Positions 5,770-12,142 of a stretch of 12,142 bases of DNA are shown one piece after another; within the stretch, counting starts at the first letter, position 1; each line of letters begins with the position of its first letter. The notes below the pieces were generated by a model. The model worked only from the letters and a program-made list of their open reading frames with translations. It had not been told where the DNA came from and searched no databases. The stretch covers positions 1-12,142 of the forward strand of contig JACKLL010000027.1 in NCBI GenBank assembly GCA_024235935.1, read 5' to 3'. A program made the translations under genes and the position numbers. Source of the DNA: Rhodoferax sp. GTDB taxonomy: Bacteria > Pseudomonadota > Gammaproteobacteria > Burkholderiales > Burkholderiaceae_C.

Positions 5770-7010
5770 GTTGGCTGGCCCGTCCATGCGGGCGGCATTG
5801 CTTCTCGGGCGCGCTGTTGCCAAACCGGGATCTCACGTCGCAGCAATGCGCGCGTGCCGCCCTCTTCGGCCTGAAGCAGATCGAAAGCGGCAAGCAACTT
5901 CTCCAAATCGAGTGCCTGTGTATCCAGGACGAATCGTTCGTCACCGAATAGGTCTGCATTCAAACCGCGCGCCTTGACGCTGTAGCCCAGCGAGACCGTC
6001 GGTACATGCTGGCTCCAGGCTGCAATCGTCGCGTGCGTGCGGGCGCCGACGAAGAAGCGGCATTGGGCAATGAGGTACTTCAGCTGTGCAGCATTCAGTT
6101 CCCGGGGCGCAAGGCTGATACGCCGTTCGTCCAGACCGGATCGAGCCAACAGGTCACGCATGTAGAGGAAGTCGCTGTTGCCGGCACCTCCATCAACGCT
6201 GTCGACGTGCGGGACCAGCACGACGCCCATGCCGCTGGCTTCCACCACATGCCGAAGAAATCCGATGACCCCCTGCTCGAATGCCCGCCCAGCAGCAGCC
6301 CCCTTGCGTTGCACGATTTTGTGCACCAAAGGGCTGACGTTGAAACCAAGCACTCCGTCGTCGTGATCGGCGGGCAGGATCGCGCTGCAATTCCAGGGCT
6401 GCGGCGACATCAGGAAAGCCGGGTCGACCACCTGGCGGACATTGTCGAGACCAAGGCCCCGAAGGTAGCGCAGCGATGCCGACTCCCGCACACTGATGTC
6501 GGAGAAACGCCGAAGATCATGGACAACGGCGCGCTCAATGTCCGGGGCAGCTTTGAACGGTCCGACCGACGCCGCCCACAGTGCGACCGGCACATCACGG
6601 GCGATGAACGACCTGGCCTGCCCGAGGTACCGGGTCAGCGAGGGAACACCGTAATCCAAGGACAGGACATCGCCCCCCGTCAAGATGCACCGGTCCGCGT
6701 GATCCACCTGCTGGCGCAAACTCACGGGGAGCCCGGGCCGTGGCAGGCCCAGGCGCCGGACCGAGGGCCAACGGGTCTGAATGCGTGCCCAGACTCGTAC
6801 AGGCGCCGGCAGTCGATAAGCCGGCACAAAGGCCACACCAGCTTCACCGGCCTCTGGCCAACGACGCGCATCCGCATCCACGTCGAAGCTCGGCGCGAGA
6901 AACGCGGCTTGCGGGTCGGATGCTCGCACCGCCGTGGTGATGCCGCGAAGCAGCGCCTCGCAACCCCGGTTCGTCAAGCTCTCGTGGCCAGCAAAGAAGT
7001 AGGTGCTCAT
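5766..7010 (-). CDS. polysaccharide pyruvyl transferase family protein
   Basis: The 414-residue protein belongs to the CsaB/WcaK/ExoV pyruvyl transferase family, which moves pyruvate from phosphoenolpyruvate to a sugar as a ketal and so adds negative charge to the polymer. Marks are an N-terminal Rossmann start FFAGHESLTNRGCEALLRGI (5-24), ILTGGDVLSLDYG (109-121), ASVGPFKA (147-154), DISVRESASLRYLRGLG (171-187), VVDPAFL (194-200), and the C-terminal signature VGARTHATIAAW (321-332) followed by YSVKARGL (343-350). The histidine in the GARTHA motif is retained. It is cytoplasmic and should act on lipid-linked repeat units or a nucleotide sugar. The ATG at 7010 overlaps the stop of the GT4 gene as ATGA, and its stop overlaps the start of the FrhB-like gene, with which such transferases often pair. 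The sugar target is unknown. Confidence 0.93.
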   Translation of the reverse strand: MSTYFFAGHESLTNRGCEALLRGITTAVRASDPQAAFLAPSFDVDADARRWPEAGEAGVAFVPAYRLPAPVRVWARIQTRWPSVRRLGLPRPGLPVSLRQQVDHADRCILTGGDVLSLDYGVPSLTRYLGQARSFIARDVPVALWAASVGPFKAAPDIERAVVHDLRRFSDISVRESASLRYLRGLGLDNVRQVVDPAFLMSPQPWNCSAILPADHDDGVLGFNVSPLVHKIVQRKGAAAGRAFEQGVIGFLRHVVEASGMGVVLVPHVDSVDGGAGNSDFLYMRDLLARSGLDERRISLAPRELNAAQLKYLIAQCRFFVGARTHATIAAWSQHVPTVSLGYSVKARGLNADLFGDERFVLDTQALDLEKLLAAFDLLQAEEGGTRALLRREIPVWQQRAREAMPPAWTGQPT

Positions 7011-8140
7011 CGTTGGAGTTCGGTTGGCTCGGAAGCCTCTTCATGAACAATGCATGTCTGTTGCCCGATGGCGTCCCAGCTGAGTTCACCGTCGCAAAGC
7101 TCGCGGGCGCCTTTGCCGAGGCGAAGCAGGAGCGCCGGGTCCTGCGCCAGTTGCGAAATGGCCGCCGCCAGTGCGGCCACGTCGGCAGGCGGCACGAGGA
7201 TTCCATTGACGCCGTGTCGCACCAGATCTGGAATCGCTCCAACTCGCGTGGCCAGAACAGCGCGGCCGAACCCCAGGGCCATCGCCGCCACGCCACTCTG
7301 AGATCCTTCGACGTAGGGCAACACGACGACCCCGCACTCACCGAAGAGGTTCGCCACCCCATCCGCAGGAATGTACCGGTCGTGTACGACGAAGCAGCCG
7401 GTTTCCGCCATCGCGGCACGATGCCTCGCCAGATCGCTCCCACGCCCGGCAACGACAACCTCCACGCGAAGCCCGCTGTTGACCACCGCTCGTACAGCGT
7501 CGACCAGACACCCCAGCCCCTTGTACGCCTCGACGCGACCAAAGAACAGCAGTCGCAACAGACCGCCGGTGGACGGCGCCGGTTGGAGCGGACCACCAAG
7601 CGGACCATGCCTCGCAATGCGAATGCGACCAGCCAGATGGGGTGATTCGCGTTCGAGCGCCGCACGAAGCGCCTCGCCATGGACGATGGCCAGGCGGGCA
7701 CGCCCGCGCAGCCAGTTGCGGTAACGAAGGCGACGTGCCCCCATGTTGACCGAGTCGGCACCTGGGTGTGGCGCCGGGTCGTGAACGGTGAGCACAAATG
7801 GGCAGCGTGGCAGGCTGAACAGCGTCAGCAGAAGCTCATCGCGCAAGGTCTCTTGGCTGTGAATGACATCGGGCGCAAATGCCGTCAGCGCGGACCGCAG
7901 CCTCCACACGTTCCGCAGCACCTGTCCCGGGTGACGCGGGCGCTCCAGTACCAGTATGCGCAGTCCGGCCGATCTGGCACCAGCCTCCCAGTCGCGACCT
8001 AGTTCGTTGGCTGCATGGTCGGCATAGGTGACGAACAGAACTTCCCTGCGCTGCTCGCGCAGGGCCCGGGACAGACGGAGCGTGTACTCTGCGAAATGCA
8101 GGGCAAGCATGGCCACGCGCATGGGAGGTCTGTCGATCAC
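7007..8140 (-). CDS. GT4-like glycosyltransferase (GT-B fold)
   Basis: I choose GTG at 8140, which shares GTGA with the stop of the flippase gene (377 residues). A later ATG at 8122 would remove six residues; the frame further upstream lies antiparallel to nothing real and is out of frame with the flippase. The protein has a GT-B layout: FVLTVHDPAPHPG (115-127), the linker RIARHGPLGG (174-183), LLFFGRVEAYKGLGCLVDAV (197-216), VVVAGRGSDL (228-237), and YVEGSQSGVAAMALGFGRAV (276-295) followed by ATRVGAIPDLV. The usual E-x7-E motif is altered: E278 is present but the second Glu position is Ala, a variation seen in GT4 subgroups with an SGV motif. It should add a sugar on the cytoplasmic side; donor and acceptor are unknown. 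It is coupled to the flippase upstream and the pyruvyl transferase downstream by 4-nt overlaps. Confidence 0.92.
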   Translation of the reverse strand: MIDRPPMRVAMLALHFAEYTLRLSRALREQRREVLFVTYADHAANELGRDWEAGARSAGLRILVLERPRHPGQVLRNVWRLRSALTAFAPDVIHSQETLRDELLLTLFSLPRCPFVLTVHDPAPHPGADSVNMGARRLRYRNWLRGRARLAIVHGEALRAALERESPHLAGRIRIARHGPLGGPLQPAPSTGGLLRLLFFGRVEAYKGLGCLVDAVRAVVNSGLRVEVVVAGRGSDLARHRAAMAETGCFVVHDRYIPADGVANLFGECGVVVLPYVEGSQSGVAAMALGFGRAVLATRVGAIPDLVRHGVNGILVPPADVAALAAAISQLAQDPALLLRLGKGARELCDGELSWDAIGQQTCIVHEEASEPTELQR

Positions 8141-9654
8141 GGCAACTTGATCCGCAGCAACGACCGTGCCCGGGCCCCAAGCCCTCGACTCAGCAGCCCA
8201 AGTTCTCCTGCGGTAAGGGGAAAGCGCCAGTAAGCCAAGCCAAGCAGGCAAGCAGCGCAAAGGGTAGCCCCGGTGACGCCACCAACCCAAGGCCGAGCAA
8301 CCAGACAGGCCAAGACGACCGCTGCTGCAGCTGCAGCGCAACGGCTCAAACCACGCCAATCGATGGGTGTCACGGGTCCTTTGCGCAAGGCATGCAACCA
8401 CACCAGCCCCCGCAGCCACATGCCAACTGCGATGCCGGCAGTCGCGCCGGCGAGCCCCGCCGTTGCCGCGCCCAACGCACAGAGCACAGTCGTGACCGGT
8501 GAAACCAAACTGGCGCGGCTGACGACGGAGGGAAGCCGGTAGACCTGAAGTGCCAGCATCGCGACCTGACTGACGGCCTGGGCGAGTAAGCCCAGCATCA
8601 ACAGGGCTAGCATGGCGCCGGCATCCTCAACGCCACGCCCCATCGCCAAGCTCAGCAGGTCATCGCCGCCAGAGACGACCACAGCCAGGGCCAGAAGTGC
8701 AGCGAGGGTGTTGAGCTTGACCAGCATGGCCACGCCCACGCCCACCAGCGGGATGTTGCCCTCGGCTTCGCGTGACACCAACATGGGGCGCACCACGTTG
8801 CCCAGCAAGAGCGAAGGCAGATAGCGGTTCGCCGTCATCAGCAGTTGCTGCAGGAACCCGAAGACGCCGGCCGCCTCGGGCCCCAACAGCCGGGCCACGA
8901 CCAGACGTGCGGCACCGGCGTCACCGGTGGCCGTCAACAACTGGGAGGCCGACAGGTGAGCGACGAAGTGGCGGACCTCCCGCCAATCCAAGCTTTCGTT
9001 GCCTTCGCTGCTGATGCAATGCAGGCGACGGACCAGCAGGAATTGGCCCACCACCAGTGTCAACAAGCAGACCATGACCTCCATCCACAACAGAGCGCCA
9101 AGGCCTCCCCAACCCAGACCCCATAGCCCGGCCAACCCCAACAGCCTGCCAATAGGCTGTAGAGCGCGCACGCTTTGCGCGTCGCGCTGCTCCAGCAAAC
9201 TCTCTAGCAGTTCTGCGGCGAAGCGAGCGCCGAGTACGGCTGTCATGAGCGCAGCCACGGCGAGTCCTGTCAATGGGTCTTCAGGTAGCCCTAACCACCG
9301 CGCAAGGGGGCTCCATGCCAGCGCGACTACTAACGCAGTGGAGAAGATCAAGCCGAAGCGAGCCGCCTCCATCACCAAGACAAAACGGCGCAATGTCCGA
9401 TCATCTGAGCGTGTAACCAGACGCGGTAGAAATTGCTGTACAGCCGGCAGCAAGCCCAGGCTGGTCAATGGCACAGCCAATTCACACAGCCCCCAGATGA
9501 CCATGTAGGCGCCATACTCTCTGGGGTCGAGCCAACGCACCACTGCCAATAGCAGCAAGAGCGTCGATGCTCCCGCTATTGCTCGGCCGGCGACGAATGC
9601 CATCAGTCCGTCACGGAACCTCTTGCCGCTGTATCGAGAATCGGGCTGAGTCAC
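8137..9654 (-). CDS. wzx: Wzx-type oligosaccharide flippase
   Basis: A very hydrophobic protein of about 505 residues with roughly a dozen or more membrane segments, fitting the Wzx/MOP polysaccharide transporter family. The N-terminus FRDGLMAFVAGRAIAGASTL (13-32) and then VVRWLDPREYGAYMVIWGL are typical: the family's first helix followed by an L.P.EYG.Y motif. It should flip the finished lipid-linked repeat unit to the periplasmic side. The start is uncertain. GTG at 9654 gives a sensible short cytoplasmic tail, but there is no strong ribosome binding site. A TTG at 9735 in the same frame (stop codon at 9745-9747 upstream) would add 27 residues that look unrelated to the family, and ATG at 9603 would cut close to the first helix. 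It is the first gene of the middle block after a terminator and a gap, so it likely has its own promoter. The gene symbol is by family only. Confidence 0.9.
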   Translation of the reverse strand: MTQPDSRYSGKRFRDGLMAFVAGRAIAGASTLLLLLAVVRWLDPREYGAYMVIWGLCELAVPLTSLGLLPAVQQFLPRLVTRSDDRTLRRFVLVMEAARFGLIFSTALVVALAWSPLARWLGLPEDPLTGLAVAALMTAVLGARFAAELLESLLEQRDAQSVRALQPIGRLLGLAGLWGLGWGGLGALLWMEVMVCLLTLVVGQFLLVRRLHCISSEGNESLDWREVRHFVAHLSASQLLTATGDAGAARLVVARLLGPEAAGVFGFLQQLLMTANRYLPSLLLGNVVRPMLVSREAEGNIPLVGVGVAMLVKLNTLAALLALAVVVSGGDDLLSLAMGRGVEDAGAMLALLMLGLLAQAVSQVAMLALQVYRLPSVVSRASLVSPVTTVLCALGAATAGLAGATAGIAVGMWLRGLVWLHALRKGPVTPIDWRGLSRCAAAAAAVVLACLVARPWVGGVTGATLCAACLLGLAYWRFPLTAGELGLLSRGLGARARSLLRIKLP

Positions 9655-9926
9655 TGCTGAGTTGCTCGCGCTATGCGCAAGTCCCTCGGGAAACTTCGGG
9701 CGCCATGGCGAGCATCGGCGAGCCCCCCAACTCAACCCACCTGACTAGACACTTCGCCGCCATTGCGATAATTCGGCTGTTCGTCGATTGAAAGCTGCGA
9801 TATCGAGTGAACAACTAGCCAGCGCGGTAAAGCACATTTACCTCTGCCTCCGACTGCCAAGTCCGGAAGCGTGTCTGGATCGCGGGGGACGTTGCCCCCA
9901 TTGCACGGCAGCCTCAGTCGAACTGG
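9655..9926. other. intergenic gap before the flippase gene
   Basis: About 270 nt with no convincing gene. The part at roughly 9765-9840 is clearly richer in A and T than the flanks, as expected of a promoter region for the flippase block. I could not find a -35/-10 pair with good spacing on the minus strand; loose candidates such as AATTAT near 9770 lack a partner box. The gap also contains the short inverted repeat listed separately. Short open frames here have no recognisable content. Confidence 0.5.
9884..9899. repeat. short perfect inverted repeat (G5/C5 hairpin)
   Basis: GGGGG at 9884-9888 and CCCCC at 9895-9899 can pair around a 6-nt loop (ACGTTG). No T-run follows on either strand, so it does not look like a terminator by itself. 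It sits about 30 nt beyond the probable terminator of the Wzy-like gene and could be an RNA hairpin that blocks exonucleases, or chance in a GC-rich genome. Confidence 0.35.
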
Positions 9927-9958
9927 CAACAAAACCGCCGAGGAGCATCAGGCGGCTT
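9927..9958 (-). terminator. probable rho-independent terminator after the Wzy-like gene
   Basis: On the minus strand AAGCCGCC (9958-9951) can pair with GGCGGTTT (9939-9932), giving an 8-bp stem with one G-U pair and an 11-nt loop. It is followed by T, G, T, T (9931-9928). The hairpin begins inside the stop codon of the Wzy-like gene. The U-tract is short and broken, so termination may be partial. It separates the epsI/wzy block from the flippase block. Confidence 0.5.
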
Positions 9959-11465
9959 AGTGTTGTCGAGCATGTGATGCCCGAGAAACACGCGTCCAGT
10001 AGGCCACGTACCCAACCATAAAAAACAGTAGGACTTGATTGGGTGGCGCCCGAAACATGAAATCCTTGTATGGGAGACTGACAAGGTGCAACACAAAGGC
10101 AGTGCACAGCGCATAGCCGATTGCCTGATGCAAGGGCGGCACGCCTGGGGCATTGCGCAGCCGAAAGGCCGCCACTGCACCCGCGACGAGAAAGACAGCG
10201 ACCAACGCATACCCCAATAGCCCAGTCTCCCAAAGCAGTAGACCCGTGGCCGTGTTGTCCGCTCGATAGGTCAGTGTCTGCGCTACCTCGCCCACCCCCA
10301 GGCGACCGAACTGCAGCGACCCGAGGCCGTGCCCGACGATGGCAAACGGCAGGCTGCCGGGGGTGTCGTGACGTTCGGCCCAGTCGTAGAACGACGCCAT
10401 CCGCCCCATGATGGTGCCGCGCTGGTCAAGTTGCGGGTCAAGCTGGTTCGCGATGCTCTCCTGGGCGCTCAGCGGCACCGGAACGCGGCCCAAGGCGTTT
10501 CGGTCAGCGTAGTACAAAGCGTTGTAGGCGCCAAGAAAGCCAGCTGCGGCTACGACGCCGACGGCCATCCAGGCAAGGCTACGGACTGGCCGTCGCAGCA
10601 ATTGCGGCCAGAAGTAGACGGCTGCGGCGAGCGGCAACATCAGCACCACGGCCTTGACCTCACCAGCAGCCATACAGATCAGGGCGCTGGCCAGCACCAG
10701 CAAGAACATGCCGCGCGACAAGAAGCCCCGCTGACGCAGAGACAAGGCTACGACCGCCGCCACGACACAGAAAACCGACATGCCGGCGTTGGCGCCCCCT
10801 GTGTCGGCATTGCCGGGGAAGGTGCCAACTACGGCATCCCATGTGGCACCTTGAAAGCCGCGCGCCCTGGCGGTGGATATCGCTTGCATCACGGCAAACG
10901 GAGCTTGAAGAACCGCAGCCCAGAGCAGAAAGCGCCAGATCTGCCACTGATCTCTGGCCGACAGCAAGCCTGCCGACACGACGAGCGCGAGGCCCAGATA
11001 CGCCAGATACATGCGCGAGGCAAAGATCTGCTCGGCCACACGCGGGCTGCTGAGCAGGGTGGCGAAAAGAGCGGTCAAGAGGAAGATGCCGTACCACAGG
11101 ATGAACCCCGCCTGCGGCGCACCTGCCGTGGCGGATGGGCGCAGCCGTAAAGCACTGAGCATCCAGGGCAGAAACAACGCAAAGGCCAGCCCTGGTGCGA
11201 GCCATCGCATGATCTCGACGCCACCGTAGTAAATGGCAGGGCCGACGACGAGGAACGCAGAGATCACCAGCGCCCAGACCACATGGCGCGCCGGCAGCAG
11301 GGCGAGCACCAGAATGCCAATCAGGGCAGCAAAGGGCGCCAAGAGCAAACGGCTCCCAAGGCCGGCCACGGCGCCGGTCAGCAACGCAAGCCCCACGCTG
11401 ATCAAGACGACCAGCAGCGCCACCCACGGCACGGCCGACGGACGCTGCAGCCTCGTCGGGCTCAT
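9957..11465 (-). CDS. Wzy-like polysaccharide polymerase / O-antigen ligase family membrane protein
   Basis: The 502-residue protein is almost entirely membrane helices (about ten to twelve by eye). It has one large polar loop at about residues 316-405 near the C-terminal third, the layout of Wzy polymerases and WaaL-type ligases (Wzy_C family). Within the loop are RGTIMGRMASFYDWAERH (349-366) and IVGHGLGSLQFG (376-387); the GHGLGS-type motif and loop arginines are common in this family. It should join flipped repeat units in the periplasm, as a polymerase more likely than a ligase because it lies in an EPS cluster with a flippase; sequence alone does not separate the two. The ATG at 11465 overlaps the epsI stop (ATGA), so the two are translationally coupled. 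Its end coincides with a probable terminator. Confidence 0.88.
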   Translation of the reverse strand: MSPTRLQRPSAVPWVALLVVLISVGLALLTGAVAGLGSRLLLAPFAALIGILVLALLPARHVVWALVISAFLVVGPAIYYGGVEIMRWLAPGLAFALFLPWMLSALRLRPSATAGAPQAGFILWYGIFLLTALFATLLSSPRVAEQIFASRMYLAYLGLALVVSAGLLSARDQWQIWRFLLWAAVLQAPFAVMQAISTARARGFQGATWDAVVGTFPGNADTGGANAGMSVFCVVAAVVALSLRQRGFLSRGMFLLVLASALICMAAGEVKAVVLMLPLAAAVYFWPQLLRRPVRSLAWMAVGVVAAAGFLGAYNALYYADRNALGRVPVPLSAQESIANQLDPQLDQRGTIMGRMASFYDWAERHDTPGSLPFAIVGHGLGSLQFGRLGVGEVAQTLTYRADNTATGLLLWETGLLGYALVAVFLVAGAVAAFRLRNAPGVPPLHQAIGYALCTAFVLHLVSLPYKDFMFRAPPNQVLLFFMVGYVAYWTRVSRASHARQH

Positions 11466-12142
11466 GTCGCCCGACCCAAGATGCGCGACTTGAACTGCTC
11501 GGGAACGGCCCCGGTCATGGCCTGAAGGAACCGCTGTTGCAACGCGAACCCGGCGTTGGTATCGGCGCCAATGGACGAGACCCGCACCAGCATTCCATCA
11601 GGGATCTCGCCCTGTAGCCCGTACCTGATCTGCTGAAGTTTGCGATCCGTCCGAGTGGCGGCAACGGACTCTCCCAGCGTGAGCCAATAGGTGACCGGCT
11701 CCACCCGGCCACCGAGCCGCGTACTCAGTTGCTTCACCGGTATCCTGCGGCCTTGCAGGTCGAGCACGGCTCGCCTCTGCCCACGCAACTCAAACCCCTG
11801 CGCCGGATAACACACCTCCGGCAAGTGCACCGACATTCCGTCGCTCTGATCCCCGCCGTACGCCACCGACAGCATCACCCGCTCACCGGTGCGCACGTTC
11901 ACATAGGTCCGAGCCAGCACTTGGTTGTAGATGGCGTCCAGCTTTGCCTGCACATCGGGTGCGGGCAGGATCACCGGCATACTGCGGTCCACCTGCCAGT
12001 CCCCGAACTGGGTGGGAAACATCTTCTCTAGGTCGGTTTCCCAGGTGTCGGCAATCTTCTTCGTGGGCACGCCCACCTTGGCCAGGGCCGCGGCGGCACC
12101 CATGCCCGCCAGCACCACGATGGCCTTGCGCCGGCTGCCGTT
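11462..12142 (-). CDS. epsI: EpsI family protein (exosortase/EPS-associated), 5' end outside the window
   Basis: The frame is open to the right edge (226 residues visible), so the true start probably lies outside. GTG at 12118 could also serve, but would cut into the basic n-region SRRK that precedes the hydrophobic segment AIVVLAGMGAAAALAKV (visible residues 7-23), which looks like an uncleaved membrane anchor or signal. The periplasmic part carries the EpsI (DUF3485) signature: PTQFGDWQVD (about 43-52), VAYGGDQSDGMSVHLPEVCY (93-112) with the conserved Cys at 111, then AQGF, and PVTYWLTLGES. The family is found beside exosortase genes and in EPS loci, as in methanolan-type clusters. Its biochemical role is not established; it is thought to assist exosortase or EPS production. 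It is coupled to the downstream Wzy-like gene by ATGA. The exosortase gene would be expected just to the right. Confidence 0.93.
   Translation of the reverse strand, partial: NGSRRKAIVVLAGMGAAAALAKVGVPTKKIADTWETDLEKMFPTQFGDWQVDRSMPVILPAPDVQAKLDAIYNQVLARTYVNVRTGERVMLSVAYGGDQSDGMSVHLPEVCYPAQGFELRGQRRAVLDLQGRRIPVKQLSTRLGGRVEPVTYWLTLGESVAATRTDRKLQQIRYGLQGEIPDGMLVRVSSIGADTNAGFALQQRFLQAMTGAVPEQFKSRILGRAT

Noticed and set aside
6006..7046. Plus-strand open frame of 346 codons
   Set aside because: It is antisense to the pyruvyl transferase gene, whose motifs are clear; the product shows no recognisable domain.
8141..8419. N-terminal extension of the second glycosyltransferase up to 8419
   Set aside because: It would overlap the flippase coding region by about 280 nt with Cys/Trp/Arg-rich shadow sequence; the GT-B domain begins just after the GTG at 8140.
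9655..9735. TTG start at 9735 for the flippase
   Set aside because: The 27 added residues are Arg/Trp/Ser-rich and unlike a flippase N-terminus, and the purine-rich stretch upstream directly abuts the TTG; kept only as an alternative.
9884..9899. G5/C5 hairpin as a terminator
   Set aside because: No T-run follows on either strand; the hairpin at 9932-9958 is the better terminator candidate.
1..12142. CRISPR arrays, tRNA/rRNA genes, insertion sequences or phage genes
   Set aside because: Read on both strands, I saw no regularly spaced repeats, no tRNA-like cloverleaf, no transposase motifs and no terminal inverted repeats with target duplications.

Overview
The window is a dense, GC-rich stretch of bacterial chromosome (sampled 60-nt lines run from about 58% to 80% GC). 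It holds part of an exopolysaccharide (EPS) or capsule biosynthesis cluster. The EpsI protein at the right edge, which belongs to the family linked to exosortase/EPS loci, the GC-rich codon use and the overall gene set suggest a betaproteobacterium, probably of the order Burkholderiales. That assignment is an inference from gene content; no rRNA or other marker gene is present.

All genes but one read on the minus strand, so transcription runs right to left. Right block (12142 to about 9930): the 3' part of epsI, then a Wzy-like membrane polymerase/ligase, followed by a probable terminator. A roughly 270-nt gap follows. Middle block (9654 to 4429): a Wzx-like flippase, a GT4 glycosyltransferase, a polysaccharide pyruvyl transferase and an FrhB-like iron-sulfur/flavin protein. 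The plus-strand sulfotransferase gene (3537-4460) comes next; its end overlaps the FrhB gene tail to tail. Left block (3451 to 1): an Alg14/PssD-like protein, a SAM methyltransferase, an Alg13/PssE-like protein, a second GT4 glycosyltransferase, and the start of an exported protein that resembles a heparin-lyase-fold polysaccharide lyase and runs off the left edge.

Together these genes suggest a Wzx/Wzy-type pathway. Repeat units would be built on a lipid carrier at the inner face of the membrane by the PssD/PssE pair and the GT4 enzymes. They would be decorated with pyruvate ketal, sulfate and possibly methyl groups, flipped by Wzx, polymerised by the Wzy-like protein, and perhaps trimmed by the exported lyase-like protein. 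The priming transferase, export channel (Wza/Wzc-like) and exosortase are not here and would be expected to the right of the window.

Seven of the gene junctions use a 4-nt stop/start overlap (GTGA five times, ATGA twice). These fix the starts of several genes at GTG codons and suggest tight translational coupling. No tRNA, rRNA, CRISPR array or insertion sequence was seen.
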